Source: Bacillota bacterium
GTDB lineage: Bacteria; Bacillota_I; Bacilli_A; Erysipelotrichales; Erysipelotrichaceae
Assembly (NCBI GenBank): GCA_023388995.1
Contig: JAEWFD010000013.1
Location: 1-64,000 of the forward strand
Reading direction: 5' to 3'
DNA length: 64,000 nucleotides
In this document: positions 35,610 through 46,183 of the stretch, one piece after another
How positions within the stretch are numbered: position 1 is the first letter of the stretch
Layout of the letters: each line of letters begins with the position of its first letter
The notes under the pieces: generated by a model
The model's database searches: none
What the model was told of the DNA's origin: nothing
The model's input: the letters and a program-made list of their open reading frames with translations, nothing else
Made by a program: the position numbers and the translations under genes

Positions 35610-37064
35610 ATGGAAACAACAATCACATTCCGTACCGAAAAAGACTCTTTAGGTTCAGTTTCGGTTCCCAGCAATGTATTATATGGTGCTCAAACTATGC
35701 GGGCACTCTCCAATTTTAAAATCACGAACCAAACAACAAATAAACGAATGATTCAGGCATTGGGCATGATTAAAAAAGCATGTGCCCTCACCAACAACAA
35801 ATGTGGCTTGCTGGATGATGAACGTACTGAATATATTGTACAGGCTTGTGATGAAGTAATCGAGGGCAGCTTGAATGAATATTTTATCACGGATGCAATT
35901 CAAGGTGGTGCCGGTACTTCTGTCAATATGAATGCCAACGAAGTAATCGCCAATCGCGCTGCACAGCTGGCAGGCAAAGAAATTGGTGTCTATGACTACA
36001 TTCATCCCAATGATCATATCAACTACGGACAATCTACCAATGATGTTTTTCCAACTGCCGGAAAGTTAACCTGCTTATTCCTTGTAAATGAACTGCTGGA
36101 AGAATTAGATCTTTTGGAACAAGCATTATCTCATAAAGCACAAGAATTTAATGGTATCATCAAGATGGGGCGTACCCATCTGCAGGATGCAGTTCCAATC
36201 AAACTTGGACAGGAATTCAACGCTTATGCAACCTCACTTACCCGTGACATGAAAAGAATTCGTGTTGCTTTCAATGATTTAAAATCAGTTAATATGGGGG
36301 CTACCGCCGTAGGTACCGGAATTAACACTGACGAACGCTACAAACGAATGATTGTTCCAATCCTTTCCGATATATGCCGTATCCAATTGACGAGTGCACG
36401 CGACTTGGTAGATGGTACACGTAATTGTGATACTTTTGTCTTTGCTTCTGCTTCACTCAAAACATTTAGTGTAAATCTATCAAAAATGTGCAATGACTTA
36501 CGTTTGATGGCAAGTGGTCCAAAAGCCGGTTTCAATGAAATTCATCTTCCGGAACGCCAGCCAGGTTCTTCTATCATGCCCGGCAAAGTGAATCCTGTTA
36601 TTTTAGAAGTTACCAATCAAGTTTGTTTCAATGTCTTCGGCAATGATCTCACGATCTTAAAAGCTGCTGAAGCGGGACAATTGGAATTGAATGTCTTTGA
36701 ACCAGTATTGTTCTATAATTTATTCCAAAGTTTAGAGACACTGGCAAATGCATGCCGTACATTGCGCGTAAACTGCATTGAGGGTATTGAAGCTAATATA
36801 GAAAACTGCCAGCATTTGGTCGACATCTCTGTTGGTTCCATCACAGCACTGGCTCCGCACATCGGATATGCCAATGCAAGCACCATTGCCAAGCAAGCGC
36901 TCAAAGAAAATCGCAAATTCCGGGAAGTATTGCTGGAGGTTGGCTTATTAACAGAAGAAGAATTAAATATCATTTTAGATATCGATGCAATGACCAAACC
37001 AGGCATACCAGGAAAAAAACTGCTGGAAAAGAAAAAGAAAATCGCCCAGGGTGAGGGGCAGTAA
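35610..37064 (+). CDS. aspA: Aspartate ammonia-lyase (aspartase)
   Basis: Converts L-aspartate to fumarate and ammonia. 484 residues of the aspartase/fumarase superfamily: HINYGQSTNDVFPTA, GRTHLQDAVPI and the flexible GSSIMPGKVNPV active-site loop. The longer C-terminus ending LTEEELNIILDIDAMTKPG favours aspartase over class II fumarase. In one operon with the hydratase, so aspartate can run to fumarate and malate. Not to be confused with the unrelated methylaspartase at 39-40 kb. Confidence 0.9.
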   Translation: METTITFRTEKDSLGSVSVPSNVLYGAQTMRALSNFKITNQTTNKRMIQALGMIKKACALTNNKCGLLDDERTEYIVQACDEVIEGSLNEYFITDAIQGGAGTSVNMNANEVIANRAAQLAGKEIGVYDYIHPNDHINYGQSTNDVFPTAGKLTCLFLVNELLEELDLLEQALSHKAQEFNGIIKMGRTHLQDAVPIKLGQEFNAYATSLTRDMKRIRVAFNDLKSVNMGATAVGTGINTDERYKRMIVPILSDICRIQLTSARDLVDGTRNCDTFVFASASLKTFSVNLSKMCNDLRLMASGPKAGFNEIHLPERQPGSSIMPGKVNPVILEVTNQVCFNVFGNDLTILKAAEAGQLELNVFEPVLFYNLFQSLETLANACRTLRVNCIEGIEANIENCQHLVDISVGSITALAPHIGYANASTIAKQALKENRKFREVLLEVGLLTEEELNIILDIDAMTKPGIPGKKLLEKKKKIAQGEGQ

Positions 37065-37065
37065 A

Positions 37066-37100
37066 AAATACCGGGATCAGTAAAATGATTCCGGTATTTT
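37066..37100 (+). terminator. Terminator of the aspartase operon
   Basis: AAATACCGG (37066-37074) pairs with CCGGTATTT (37091-37099), followed by T. The A-run before it may also serve the opposite strand. Confidence 0.8.
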
Positions 37101-37117
37101 GATAAGTGATACTAACA

Positions 37118-37582
37118 TCAGAATTTTGCTTTGTCATAGTTGAACGGAATACTTGTTCCCGCTACCACATCTGCTATTTTTTCAAGAATAAGCCAATCGT
37201 CCATATTTCCCTGGTGCTCAAATGTAAGAGGAGTTATTTGTTCTGCATCATAAAATTCAATAAGGCATAAACATTTTTTGTGCCAGCGAGTTTTTTGCTG
37301 ATCTGTTAAACATAGCTTCGATTGATTTGCCGCAAGTATTTCCAGCACTTCTTCATCAGTTAATTTAACATAATTGCATACCTGTTTGACTTTTGCTTTT
37401 GCTGAAATGAGTGAACTGCCCTTTTCTATAAAGTAAAGTTCCTCTTTTTCAAATACTCTGCTATGCGGGATTTTTCTGCCTGCAGCTCCCCGAACAATCA
37501 TTGTCTTCTTCCCTGCTAAGATTTTATCCAGTACTCTCTCTCCTTTTTTCCCTGCATTGTCACAATATACCAAATGTACCAT
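37118..37582 (-). CDS. Small PUA/ASCH-like domain protein
   Basis: A 154-residue soluble protein. The strands around ELYFIEKGSSLISAKAKVKQV, after a Lys/Arg-rich GKKTMIVRGAAGRK loop, resemble PUA-like (ASCH or EVE) folds that bind modified RNA or nucleotides. The assignment is fold-level only. ATG 37582 follows GAGGAGG, inside the end of the AraC gene, so the two are co-transcribed. Confidence 0.55.
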   Translation of the reverse strand: MVHLVYCDNAGKKGERVLDKILAGKKTMIVRGAAGRKIPHSRVFEKEELYFIEKGSSLISAKAKVKQVCNYVKLTDEEVLEILAANQSKLCLTDQQKTRWHKKCLCLIEFYDAEQITPLTFEHQGNMDDWLILEKIADVVAGTSIPFNYDKAKF

Positions 37583-37584
37583 TT

Positions 37585-38448
37585 CTATTCCTCCTCTATA
37601 ATTGGTATCCAAATTTGACTTAAATAATTATCATCGTATGCATTTCCTTCGCTATACCATTCCAGTTCTGGGCACTCTGCATGACGAAACGGATATTTTA
37701 CCAGCCATTCTTCATTTAAATAATTCCATCCCTTCTGAATTGACTGCGGTACTGCACCCTGACAATCAAAAATAGCCCATGTAGCGTTTGGAATTACAAT
37801 TTCAATAAACTCTTGAGGCAGTTTTTGATCAGAACTAACCATAATGGAGTACTCTATTTCATTTCGTTGCTCATCATAAGCGCCAAACATGCCATACAAA
37901 CCTTTTGGATTGCCGGTATCATTGAAAATCAATCTGGCAAAAACCCCATTACGCTGGCATTCACTCCAAAATTCAGGAATTTTTATACAATGCAAATTAT
38001 TCTCACAACTTACCCGGACGCGCTTTCCGATTAAACGAAAGTCAGTTTTCCGCTCAAGCCTCCATGTATATTCCTTTTTAGATAGGATCTTCATTTTAGG
38101 AGTAATCTTTAATTCTGCATTTGCATTCCGGGCATCCTTTGGTGTTACGCCATGAAATAGCTGAAATGCTTTTGTAAAGGATGTCGGCGATTCATATCCA
38201 TATTTGTAGCTCAAATCAATCACTTTGATATTCGTGCTTTTTAAATCATAACCGGCTAGCGTCAACTTGCGAGAGCGTACGTATTCAGCGAAGCTGATAC
38301 CATTCATATACGAAAATACTTTTTGAAAGAAATCAAATGAACAGCCTGCCATAGCTGCAATTTCAGCATTGTTGATAGGTTCTTCTTTTCTTTGCAGATG
38401 GCATTCAACATAATCAATAATTTCTTGCAGTTTCTCATTCCACTCCAT
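37585..38448 (-). CDS. AraC-family regulator with GyrI-like effector domain
   Basis: A 287-residue transcription regulator. Two helix-turn-helix motifs lie in residues 8-105 (SCS-like GCSFDFFQKVFSYMNG and YKYGYESPTSFTKAFQLFHGVTP), followed by a GyrI-like/effector-binding domain (about 130-285), the layout of small-molecule or multidrug sensors such as Rob/BmrR-like proteins. ATG follows AAGGAAG. Targets unknown; possibly its own operon, with the PUA-like protein downstream. Confidence 0.88.
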   Translation of the reverse strand: MEWNEKLQEIIDYVECHLQRKEEPINNAEIAAMAGCSFDFFQKVFSYMNGISFAEYVRSRKLTLAGYDLKSTNIKVIDLSYKYGYESPTSFTKAFQLFHGVTPKDARNANAELKITPKMKILSKKEYTWRLERKTDFRLIGKRVRVSCENNLHCIKIPEFWSECQRNGVFARLIFNDTGNPKGLYGMFGAYDEQRNEIEYSIMVSSDQKLPQEFIEIVIPNATWAIFDCQGAVPQSIQKGWNYLNEEWLVKYPFRHAECPELEWYSEGNAYDDNYLSQIWIPIIEEE

Positions 38449-38582
38449 ATCAATCTTCCTTTTCTTTCCAATATTGTAATTTTATCAGAATTATGGAAGT
38501 CTTTCATCTTATTTTGCGAACTACGTGGATAGCAAATGGGCTGTTAATTATGAATCATTAAAAAATAATTCCTGTAATTCAT

Positions 38583-38956
38583 TTACTCTATAATACTGAC
38601 ATCAAGCACCGCGTAGATCGCTAACTTTCCTTCGCTATTGCAATGAACGCCTCATCTATATCGTTTGCCAAGGGCAGAGGAAAGGAAGCAAGGCTGACCT
38701 TTTTAAAAAAATCCTCGAAAGTAATTCCTTTTTTTCCGCTAGATGCATGTCGAATCATCGGAAGATAAGGATGATTGATTAACTGCTCATATTCGATTCT
38801 TGCTTGCGATTTCGATTCTTTGTCGGAAGGTGCTTCCGCTCTTGAAACAATACAGTCTTCAGCAACTGCAATGAAAACATTGCAGTAATTGGTTGTATGT
38901 ATTTTCATTCCTATCAATTCCTCATCTTCTCTTGCAGGCATCTTATCAAATTTCAT
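38583..38956 (-). pseudogene. Broken DUF6157-family gene
   Basis: The frame begins with the family start MKIHTTNYCN (ATG 38908) and EDCIVSRAEAP, and runs to FFKK near 38700. The expected continuation GQPCFLSSALGKRY is then found in the next frame, so one base has been lost from the A-run. In that corrected frame the family's Trp codon (TGG) is a TGA stop, followed by GVHCNSEGKLAIYAV before the end at 38583. One frameshift and one nonsense change leave the gene nonfunctional. As read without repair the protein would be about 95 residues with a changed tail. DUF6157 function is unknown. Confidence 0.75.
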
Positions 38957-38987
38957 AAATTATTCATCTGCTTTCCATCAAATCATC

Positions 38988-39020
38988 AAAAAAAACAACA
39001 CCCTAATTGAAGAATGTTGT
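38988..39020 (-). terminator. Terminator of the methylaspartate operon
   Basis: ACAACA / TGTTGT stem with partial internal pairing, followed on the minus strand by a run of T from the A-run at 38988-38995. Confidence 0.55.
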
Positions 39021-39033
39021 CTTGATGTATATT

Positions 39034-40281
39034 CTAGTATTTACGAGGACGATTCGCAAGGGCAATAACACGGTTCATCTCATTGTTGACGATCATGTAT
39101 CCTTCATCTACACCCATGCCTGGTTTTGCCAAGCATTGGACCGCTTCACAAGCGATTGCAATTTGGGTTGTAACTTGGGCGGAACGATCTGTTTCATTGC
39201 ATGTACCGCCGCAATATGCACCAATCCCTTTTTCCTTGCAATAGAGAATTGCCTCTGCGACATTATGCACACTTCCTAAATCAGGTGTTTTAATCTGAAT
39301 CATATGCCCTGCTTTGCGGTCTGCAAACTCTTTGATATCTTCCAAAGTATTGCACCATTCATCAGCAACCAGTTCCACACTGCTGCTATTTGCATCCAAA
39401 TATGCTGTTAAGGCAGCTAAAGCATCAATCTGCCGGTCATGATCTTCCACATCCATCGGACCCTCTATGCGAAGATGCAGCGGTTTAGCAACTTGCTCCA
39501 AGTCCATGATGTAAGCACCCATCGCTTCGATATTCTGATTGAAAATGGTGCCGATCGTACCGTAAACATCCAAATGAAGAATCGGCTGATACGCTTGTTC
39601 TCCAAGACTTAGCGAGCGGTCACGCAGCCAGGCAATGTAATCGCGGAGCAGTTCGCCTCGTTCCCCTAATTTTTCTTGAACATTGTTAATCAATCCATGC
39701 GGGATTACTTCCGCACCTTTTATAATCATCTTATCCACATTGTTGTAGCGATCATCACCGCTTTGGGTAAAGATCGGAATGCGGTGGAATTTAGCAACTC
39801 CGGTCTGATATTCATCCCGAATAACTTCAGCCATTGTACAATGCTGTTTCTTTGCTACAGCATCCAGCAATGCCTGAGAGATCCCATAGCGAATCGCTGT
39901 ATGGAGAGATTTGCCTTTCCATGTTAATGCTTCCATTTCTTTTGCCAATTCTTTAAATGTTGTCAGCTCCCGGCCAATCAGCCAAGGTACAACATGCTCT
40001 TCTAACAACGGGATAAACTCATTTGCCAGAAACAACGGATCACGACCACCGGCCCCGGAATATTGGACTGCTGCGCAATCGCCATATGCCACCTGACCAT
40101 CTTCTAATACCAATTGCACCGAAATAGATTCACCTGCTTGGCGAATGGCCCTAAAACCACTCGTAACCGGCGTACCTACATAATTGAATCCATCATGAGC
40201 AGCACCAGCTTTGATTGCTCGCTGATCATCAAAATAAAATCCTGTTTTACCATCACTTAAAATTACATCTATGATTTTCAT
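39034..40281 (-). CDS. mal: Methylaspartate ammonia-lyase
   Basis: Eliminates ammonia from (2S,3S)-3-methylaspartate to give mesaconate. 415 residues of the enolase superfamily. The start [20 protein letters not shown], the GRDPLFL block and metal-ligand region [14 protein letters not shown] with [12 protein letters not shown] are as in known MALs. Last gene of the glm operon, its ATG overlapping the glmE stop (ATGA). Confidence 0.96.
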   Translation of the reverse strand: MKIIDVILSDGKTGFYFDDQRAIKAGAAHDGFNYVGTPVTSGFRAIRQAGESISVQLVLEDGQVAYGDCAAVQYSGAGGRDPLFLANEFIPLLEEHVVPWLIGRELTTFKELAKEMEALTWKGKSLHTAIRYGISQALLDAVAKKQHCTMAEVIRDEYQTGVAKFHRIPIFTQSGDDRYNNVDKMIIKGAEVIPHGLINNVQEKLGERGELLRDYIAWLRDRSLSLGEQAYQPILHLDVYGTIGTIFNQNIEAMGAYIMDLEQVAKPLHLRIEGPMDVEDHDRQIDALAALTAYLDANSSSVELVADEWCNTLEDIKEFADRKAGHMIQIKTPDLGSVHNVAEAILYCKEKGIGAYCGGTCNETDRSAQVTTQIAIACEAVQCLAKPGMGVDEGYMIVNNEMNRVIALANRPRKY

Positions 40282-41762
40282 TTTAAATTTCCGCCTTTAA
40301 ATTGTTCTGTAATATGCTCCGGTCTTCCGATCAGTTTCCCTTTGCCAACAGCGAAGATATCATCCACTGTCATATCAAAACTCACTTGGCGGCCTTCATA
40401 TTTTGCCCGCTCCTGAATTTTTTCTCTGTTGTAAATCACCAAATCATTGCTTAACGGAACATTTCCCATGTTCAGATAGCGGATGGCTCCTTTATTGTCC
40501 CGAACAGGCATCATTGCACCAAGATTCCCTTTGCTAGGAGCAAAAGGTACATCCAGAATACCACGCTTAAATGCTTCCACAACCCCTTGTGCCAAATCGC
40601 CGTTACCAGCCTTAAATACCGCGTCCACGATACATCTGGTTTCTGATTTGATAATCATTTTCTCAACGTCGAGCTCATAGCTGTTTGGTTCATTTTGTCC
40701 TTCCAGCAAGCGAATTGCCATTCGTGTTGCTGTCAAACCGGCTACATTGGCTTCCTTTGTCGGAACACCAAATGCCTCATGAGGTGTCTTGACAATCACT
40801 TTGGTTGCTCTTGCCAAAGCTGCTGTGATGGAAGCATAGGATATAATCGCAAATGCCCGCGGTTCATCTTGCGGGAAGCCGCCCATCCATTGATGGAATA
40901 CCGTTGTAATAACCGTATCATGATAGCCATAGCGGCTCATATATTCTTCTGCCAATTCCCGCAGCGCAGCAATTGCAGCAATATCCTGTATTTGATTTCC
41001 GCACTGCCCATAGCCCAGTGTTAAACTTTTAACACCTTGCTCAGCAGCAAGAAGGGCCTCACAAATACCGATTGCCAAACACATGCTTGGAGGTACCAAC
41101 GTGCCGGTTAACGGGCCAAACGGCTCTCTGTTTATTGGCACACCATGTTCTTCATAAATTGCTGCCAAACGATCGATATACATCCAGTCCCGCACTGATT
41201 TTTCCAGCGGAACATTCTTTGAGTACGGTATATTATAAGAAATCCCGCCACCTTCATTGCTGGTCCATCCAGAGGCATGAATAATCTCTGCCAGCAATCT
41301 GGCATCGGGTGTTCCGTGTCTTGCTTGCAGCGGACGATCCACACTTTCCAGTACACGACGACATCCGGCAACCCCGTGATTGACTGCCGGAAAGCCATTC
41401 AGCATCGAACGACGCATCAAGGTAGATTCCTTAATTCCTCTCTCACATTCCTCATATCGATTTTGACGAGTATAAGAATCAATGGTACTTGGAAGTACAT
41501 CCGCGCGTCCATCATCCTGCAAGGTACGCAGCAAATCGATATGATCCTCAATCAGAGCTACACCTGCCCGTGGCTGCGTCAAAAGCTGACCACGATTTTT
41601 GGCATCTTCCATCTTCAAAGCAAAATTTTTATGCTTTGGAAGTGCTTTTGCATAGGCAATACCCTGTTCTAATTCTTCTACTTCTTTCCCTGTTTTCCAA
41701 GTGCTCAATACTTGTTCCCGCTCTTTTAAGAAAACATCCATTTCTAATTTTTTATTTTGCAC
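40278..41762 (-). CDS. glmE: Glutamate mutase epsilon subunit
   Basis: The large subunit of the adenosylcobalamin-dependent enzyme that rearranges L-glutamate to 3-methylaspartate. 494 residues, close to the usual 483. The TIM-barrel start, [13 protein letters not shown], and [20 protein letters not shown] (a substrate-binding region) are conserved. Start is a GTG at 41762 after AAAGGAGAA, overlapping the glmL end. Confidence 0.95.
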   Translation of the reverse strand: MQNKKLEMDVFLKEREQVLSTWKTGKEVEELEQGIAYAKALPKHKNFALKMEDAKNRGQLLTQPRAGVALIEDHIDLLRTLQDDGRADVLPSTIDSYTRQNRYEECERGIKESTLMRRSMLNGFPAVNHGVAGCRRVLESVDRPLQARHGTPDARLLAEIIHASGWTSNEGGGISYNIPYSKNVPLEKSVRDWMYIDRLAAIYEEHGVPINREPFGPLTGTLVPPSMCLAIGICEALLAAEQGVKSLTLGYGQCGNQIQDIAAIAALRELAEEYMSRYGYHDTVITTVFHQWMGGFPQDEPRAFAIISYASITAALARATKVIVKTPHEAFGVPTKEANVAGLTATRMAIRLLEGQNEPNSYELDVEKMIIKSETRCIVDAVFKAGNGDLAQGVVEAFKRGILDVPFAPSKGNLGAMMPVRDNKGAIRYLNMGNVPLSNDLVIYNREKIQERAKYEGRQVSFDMTVDDIFAVGKGKLIGRPEHITEQFKGGNLK

Positions 41763-43143
41763 TTCGAATTTCTCCTTTTAGGCTTTTCTTCAATATTCTG
41801 ATGGCTTGATTTGGATACTCCAGAGCCAATAAGCCGATTGCATATAAGATATATTCCTGATCCACAAGCAGCGTTGGATGCTTCGGTTTTAATATTGTCG
41901 GATCTTGATCCACCAGAGCAGCTTTTAACAACTCAAAGGGCTCATCATGATGGACGAGAATGCCTCCAGTTCCGATCAAATATTTTAGTTCACTAAGATC
42001 CTTGCCGTGTTGAAACAGCACAACACTGCCTGGCATATATAAAGTTTCCAAATAACCAGCATGCCGATTTAGAGAGGTCTCAATCGCACATTTTGCGATG
42101 GCATTGTCAAATTCCGTTTCATCTGCATCTTGCGGCAGAAATTCAGGATTTAACTGACGATATTGGCACTTCTGTTCAATTGCATTGCGTTCACCGTGAT
42201 AATATTTGCTGATGTTAGTTGCACCGCAGGAATGATACAAGGAAACTGCAGAGACCCGCATTCCCAAATCACCTTCAACACTTCGTTTTGCGAAAGGTTC
42301 TTCCAATCCCTTCATGCTGACACCACCCATGGTTGGATATCCTTTGCAGATGGAATGCACATCAGTAGTAGCTCCGCCGATATCAACAATCGCCAAATCC
42401 CCGTAACCATCCTCAGAAGGTGTGCCTTGGGCCAGCATTTGTGCCGCTTTCAGGACCGCTTGCGGTGTTGGATATAAAATATCCGAAACATACGTCGTGG
42501 CATCATGAAATCCTTTTGCATACACAATTTTCTCCATGAAACACTGTCTGATTTTTTCCCTGGCACTATCCACCTGCAATTTATTCAAGACAGGCATGAC
42601 ATTATCTGCCAGATAGTAAGAAATACCATGTTCTATAAATAATTCTTCGATTTCATCCTGTGTCGATTTATTACCGGCAACCACAATCGGAAAGGTTACT
42701 TTTTGCTTGGCCAATGCTGCTGCATTGTGCAGGATGCATGCGCGATTTCCGCCATCCGTACCCCCTGCCAGCAACACAATATCAGGATTCAGCTCCAGGA
42801 TTTCTTTGAGATCACTTCGATTTAATTCAAAGCTATACGTCTTAAGAATGCGAGCCCCTGCACCCAAAGCAGCTCTTTTAGCTGCTTCCAATGTCAATTC
42901 CGGAACAAACCCAATCGCAATCATCCGCAACCCGCCGGCAGCCGAAGAAGAAGCAATCCTTTTATGAATCTCTACTTTCCCATAGTGTTCAATAAATTGC
43001 CGCTCTGCTTCGTAAAAGCCATTCATAATATTTGTTGTTACTGTTGTCATCGCTTTCGCAGTACCGATGATCTTTTCCTGATCAACATCAATTACACAAA
43101 GTTTTGTGTAAGTACTGCCAAAATCAATCAGCATATAATTCAT
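41752..43143 (-). CDS. glmL: Glutamate mutase accessory protein (GlmL/MutL)
   Basis: A 463-residue ASKHA-fold ATPase, found between glmS and glmE in known operons. The nucleotide signatures [13 protein letters not shown] at the start and [14 protein letters not shown] in the middle are clear. Proposed to act in reactivating or loading the B12 mutase. The Shine-Dalgarno is weak, so it probably depends on glmS translation. Confidence 0.93.
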   Translation of the reverse strand: MNYMLIDFGSTYTKLCVIDVDQEKIIGTAKAMTTVTTNIMNGFYEAERQFIEHYGKVEIHKRIASSSAAGGLRMIAIGFVPELTLEAAKRAALGAGARILKTYSFELNRSDLKEILELNPDIVLLAGGTDGGNRACILHNAAALAKQKVTFPIVVAGNKSTQDEIEELFIEHGISYYLADNVMPVLNKLQVDSAREKIRQCFMEKIVYAKGFHDATTYVSDILYPTPQAVLKAAQMLAQGTPSEDGYGDLAIVDIGGATTDVHSICKGYPTMGGVSMKGLEEPFAKRSVEGDLGMRVSAVSLYHSCGATNISKYYHGERNAIEQKCQYRQLNPEFLPQDADETEFDNAIAKCAIETSLNRHAGYLETLYMPGSVVLFQHGKDLSELKYLIGTGGILVHHDEPFELLKAALVDQDPTILKPKHPTLLVDQEYILYAIGLLALEYPNQAIRILKKSLKGEIRSAK

Positions 43144-43147
43144 ACTT

Positions 43148-43561
43148 TTAGTGCTGCAAATCTTGCTTCAACAAGACAATCCCGTCCTGAATGGTTTGCC
43201 CTGGTGCAAAAACCCGATTAAATCCTAACTCATGAAATCGTTCTTCCACACTCACAAAATCTTGCTTTCCTACCACAATATTACCGCCAACATAGAGCAA
43301 AATATCGGATAATCCTGCCTCATTGCATTTTTCTCTCATTCCTTGACAGTCAATTTCACCATGTCCATACAAAGAGGAAACCAAAATTGCTTGTGATCCC
43401 GTTTCTAATGCAGCATTGATGAAATCTTCCTGACTGGAAAGCACTCCAACATTTGTAACATCAAATCCCGATTCTTTTAACGCATACTCAATAATCTTGT
43501 TGCCAACCGCATGACAATCCGCCCCAATGACACCGATCACAACCTTGTTTTTATGATCCAT
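43148..43561 (-). CDS. glmS: Glutamate mutase sigma subunit (B12-binding)
   Basis: The small cobalamin-binding subunit. At 137 residues it is exactly the family length. The base-off motif DxHxxG is D15-C-H17-A-V-G20, where His17 ligates cobalt; [13 protein letters not shown] and GGNIVVG complete the nucleotide-loop region. ATG 43561 follows GGAGG; an upstream ATG at 43573 lies within that site. First gene of the operon. Confidence 0.96.
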   Translation of the reverse strand: MDHKNKVVIGVIGADCHAVGNKIIEYALKESGFDVTNVGVLSSQEDFINAALETGSQAILVSSLYGHGEIDCQGMREKCNEAGLSDILLYVGGNIVVGKQDFVSVEERFHELGFNRVFAPGQTIQDGIVLLKQDLQH

Positions 43562-43581
43562 AAAAGCCTCCATTCATTGTC

Positions 43582-43610
43582 ATTTTAGCACTTTATAAGT
43601 TGTGATACAA
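43582..43610 (-). promoter_or_regulatory. Promoter of the glm operon
   Basis: On the minus strand TTGTAT (43605-43610) and TAAAAT (43582-43587) lie 17 bases apart, about 20 bases before the glmS start. A short inverted repeat GTTGT/ACAAC overlaps the -35. Confidence 0.6.
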
Positions 43611-43654
43611 CAAATGATCAGTATTTTCGTAAAAATGAAAACATCGCAAATATA

Positions 43655-43669
43655 TGTAAGCGCTTTTCA
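43655..43669 (-). promoter_or_regulatory. cre-like site upstream of the glm operon
   Basis: On the minus strand TGAAAAGCGCTTACA contains the cre core AAGCGCTT; it departs from TGWAANCGNTNWCA by one extra A or two mismatches. It lies about 45 bases upstream of the -35. Confidence 0.4.
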
Positions 43670-43966
43670 ATAACTTATTTAATAACTATGATTTATTTAA
43701 TGTATATTTGAATACTATAAATAAAAAGAAACAACCTATCTTTTTGATAGAATTGTTGCTTTTTACAATCTGATTGAACATTTAAATCCAATATAAAAAA
43801 GCAATATTCGAAGCAGCTTGACCTCTCTGTCAATAGAATCAATATCTATTTTTCCAGCCTCAGACAGATCTTGTTTCTTATTTTCAAAATTTCATCATTA
43901 TCATATTGTCTTTTCTATAAAATTCCTACATAATAGGAATCACTTACATGCACAAAGAGGGAACCT
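43670..43966. other. AT-rich divergent gap between glmS and the MFS gene
   Basis: Holds an orphan hairpin at 43728-43764 and, close to the MFS gene, an inverted repeat ATTCCTA/TAGGAAT at 43922-43940. I see no coding frame longer than a few codons. Confidence 0.5.
43728..43764. terminator. Orphan hairpin in the glm-MFS gap
   Basis: AACAACCTATC and GATAGAATTGTT pair around TTTTT, with a T-run on the plus side and TTTCTTTTT on the minus side. No gene ends here on either strand, so this is either the remains of a lost gene or the end of a small RNA. Confidence 0.4.
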
Positions 43967-45220
43967 ATGCATTCACAACAAGTTTTAAAATGGAAAACCT
44001 GGCTTATTATGGCATTTGCTTTTGTTTTGTCATTGTTTCATCGCGGATCATTGTCTGTGATATCAAATACCGTCATGCAAGAGCTGCAATTGACAGCAAC
44101 CCAGTTAAGCAATGCCGCATCCATCACATTTTATACCTATGCCATTATGCAAATCCCTGCCGGTATTCTGCTAGATCGTTTTGGCTATCAAAAAGTCAGT
44201 TTCACTGGCATTTCCGTTGCGGGTTTTGGTTCCTTAATTCTGGCCGTCTCCCATTCCTTTTTCACATTGATGATAGCGCGATTTCTGATCGGTCTTGGAA
44301 CCTCAGTGTTATTCATATCCGTATTAAAAGCCCAACGTACTTGGTTTACCATGCGCGAGCTCATCAAAATAAGCGGTTTATTGTCTGTTCTCGGATGCGT
44401 GGGAGCAATTGCATCAACCTTTCCATTAGCTAGTTTGACTACCCTCATTGGGTGGCGTACAACAATGATAGTCATTGCTTGTATTTGCTGGTTCAGCGCA
44501 TTTCTCATCATGACGCAAGTACAAGAACAACCTGCAGAAGCAACTCCTTTCACGAAGAATACTAGAGCCGTAGAACGTTTCACATTAAAACAAGCATTTC
44601 GGGAATGTTTAAGCAATCAAGTGGTTTTACGCAACTTTCTTGTCTTGTTCTCTTCGGTTGGTTCCACAACTGCCTTGACCGGATTATGGGGCATTTCTTA
44701 TATAACTGCGATTTATCAAGTATCGGCCACAACGGCATCATTTTATATTGCATTCATCTTGTATGGCTTGCTGACCGGTTCCATGCTGATCCATAAAGTC
44801 GCTTCACGTTTCCAGCATCAATTGCTTTTGATTCCTCGCTATGCTGCCATTATTTCACTGCTTTGCTGGATTGTCTTCCTTGCCGGGTTCCATGGGAAAC
44901 CGCCGCTGTCCATTCTCGCTGTTTTTTTATTTACTCTTGGTTTGATGGCAACATCACATTTAATTTCTTTCATCGATATAGCAAATCAACTAGATCATGC
45001 TTACAATGGATTGGCGAGCAGCATTGTAAATTCCGGTGAATTTATTGGCAGCAGTTTGATTTCAATTCTAATCGGCTTTTTTCTCGACATGACATATCAA
45101 GGTGCTTCTGTCCAAGGTATACGCCTGTATTCCAGCTATCAATACATCATAAGCTTTAGTATCTTTATTGTGGTGTCCTTGATTGGACTTGCATGCACGC
45201 TAATTCAAGATAAGAAATAA
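43967..45220 (+). CDS. Major facilitator superfamily transporter
   Basis: A 417-residue, 12-helix permease. The loop 2-3 signature is GILLDRFGYQKV, and helices span nearly the whole length with a central cytoplasmic loop near residues 188-205. Similar proteins are annotated as hexuronate, nitrate or general anion permeases, but substrate cannot be read here. ATG 43967 follows AAGAGGG. An inverted repeat overlaps the -10 region (43922-43940), suggesting local control. Divergent from the glm operon. Confidence 0.82.
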   Translation: MHSQQVLKWKTWLIMAFAFVLSLFHRGSLSVISNTVMQELQLTATQLSNAASITFYTYAIMQIPAGILLDRFGYQKVSFTGISVAGFGSLILAVSHSFFTLMIARFLIGLGTSVLFISVLKAQRTWFTMRELIKISGLLSVLGCVGAIASTFPLASLTTLIGWRTTMIVIACICWFSAFLIMTQVQEQPAEATPFTKNTRAVERFTLKQAFRECLSNQVVLRNFLVLFSSVGSTTALTGLWGISYITAIYQVSATTASFYIAFILYGLLTGSMLIHKVASRFQHQLLLIPRYAAIISLLCWIVFLAGFHGKPPLSILAVFLFTLGLMATSHLISFIDIANQLDHAYNGLASSIVNSGEFIGSSLISILIGFFLDMTYQGASVQGIRLYSSYQYIISFSIFIVVSLIGLACTLIQDKK

Positions 45221-45253
45221 CTCTGTGACTCTATTTAAATATCCCCAACAAGA

Positions 45254-45298
45254 TAAAAACCCTATCAGTCATGATGAAAGTCATTTCTGATAGGGTTT
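45254..45298. terminator. Strong bidirectional terminator
   Basis: Perfect 12-base stem AAACCCTATCAG (45257-45268) with CTGATAGGGTTT (45287-45298), between the convergent MFS and PHP genes. Confidence 0.85.
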
Positions 45299-45310
45299 AA
45301 TTATATTTGC

Positions 45311-46183
45311 TTAGCGATAAAATTCGGTTTCCGAAAGTCCGTAAAATGAAATGCCCCCCATCTTGATAGATGGTTTATTTTTACCATGAAAATCACTGCC
45401 GCAGGTCATTAATAAATTACGCTTTTTAGCTTCTTCATAGAATTGCATTGTTTGAGCCTCACTATGATAGCTGCTGCAAACTTCAATTCCGTCTAGATTT
45501 GTCTGGTCTAGCAACTCCACAAATAAATCCCATTTCGACTTAAAATTATTCCCCGGATGAGCAATCACCGCAATTCCGCCTGTACGCTGGATATGACCAA
45601 TCACTTCCTTGACGTCCGGTAAATTCATTCCTACATGGGCGACTCGATCTTGGGCCATCATATCCCAATAAAAATTCACATAAGGATTGTCTGCTCGTAA
45701 CCCTCCCGGCAAATAAGGCTTTAACCAATTCATATGTCGATATCGTGAATCGTGAATAATGATTTCTGCAACATCCTCCGGAATGATCACACCCTCCTTC
45801 GCATGATCACGAAGCAAAGCATAATCAAATTCAATACCAAAGATCTCGGCTAATTTATCTACCATCTGCCATGTAACAATCTTATCCTGTTCATGGTAAT
45901 CACGACCAAATTGTTCAAAAATCGGATCCGAAATATCTATTTGATATCCCAATACATGAATGTTGAGACCTTTAAAACTGCAGTCAATCTCAATTCCCGG
46001 TATTACTTTAATTCCATGCGGAGTAAAGACTCTGATTGCTTCATTAACACTACCTATTTTATTATGGTCTGTAATTGCAATTGTCTGCAAATCTGCCCTC
46101 AATGCAAATTCCAGTAATTGCTCCACAGTATAATCAGCATCACCGCTAATTATAGAATGCATGTGTAAATCTACCGTTGCCAT
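45311..46183 (-). CDS. PHP-domain phosphoesterase
   Basis: A 290-residue polymerase-and-histidinol-phosphatase family enzyme. The metal ligands start with VDLHMHS (His7, His9), then ITDHNK, PGIEIDC, and AHPGN and CGSDFHG near the end. Related proteins act as 3',5'-nucleoside bisphosphatase or RNase AM; the exact substrate is not shown. ATG 46183 follows ATGGAGG; an upstream in-frame ATG at 46246 lacks a binding site. Confidence 0.85.
   Translation of the reverse strand: MATVDLHMHSIISGDADYTVEQLLEFALRADLQTIAITDHNKIGSVNEAIRVFTPHGIKVIPGIEIDCSFKGLNIHVLGYQIDISDPIFEQFGRDYHEQDKIVTWQMVDKLAEIFGIEFDYALLRDHAKEGVIIPEDVAEIIIHDSRYRHMNWLKPYLPGGLRADNPYVNFYWDMMAQDRVAHVGMNLPDVKEVIGHIQRTGGIAVIAHPGNNFKSKWDLFVELLDQTNLDGIEVCSSYHSEAQTMQFYEEAKKRNLLMTCGSDFHGKNKPSIKMGGISFYGLSETEFYR

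Noticed and set aside
35610..37064. Class II fumarase
   Set aside because: The C-terminal extension and the LTEEELNIIL block favour aspartase, although the two share the superfamily core.
43948..44433. 161-residue plus frame overlapping the MFS start
   Set aside because: It lacks a transporter-like or any recognisable pattern and lies inside the MFS gene in another frame.
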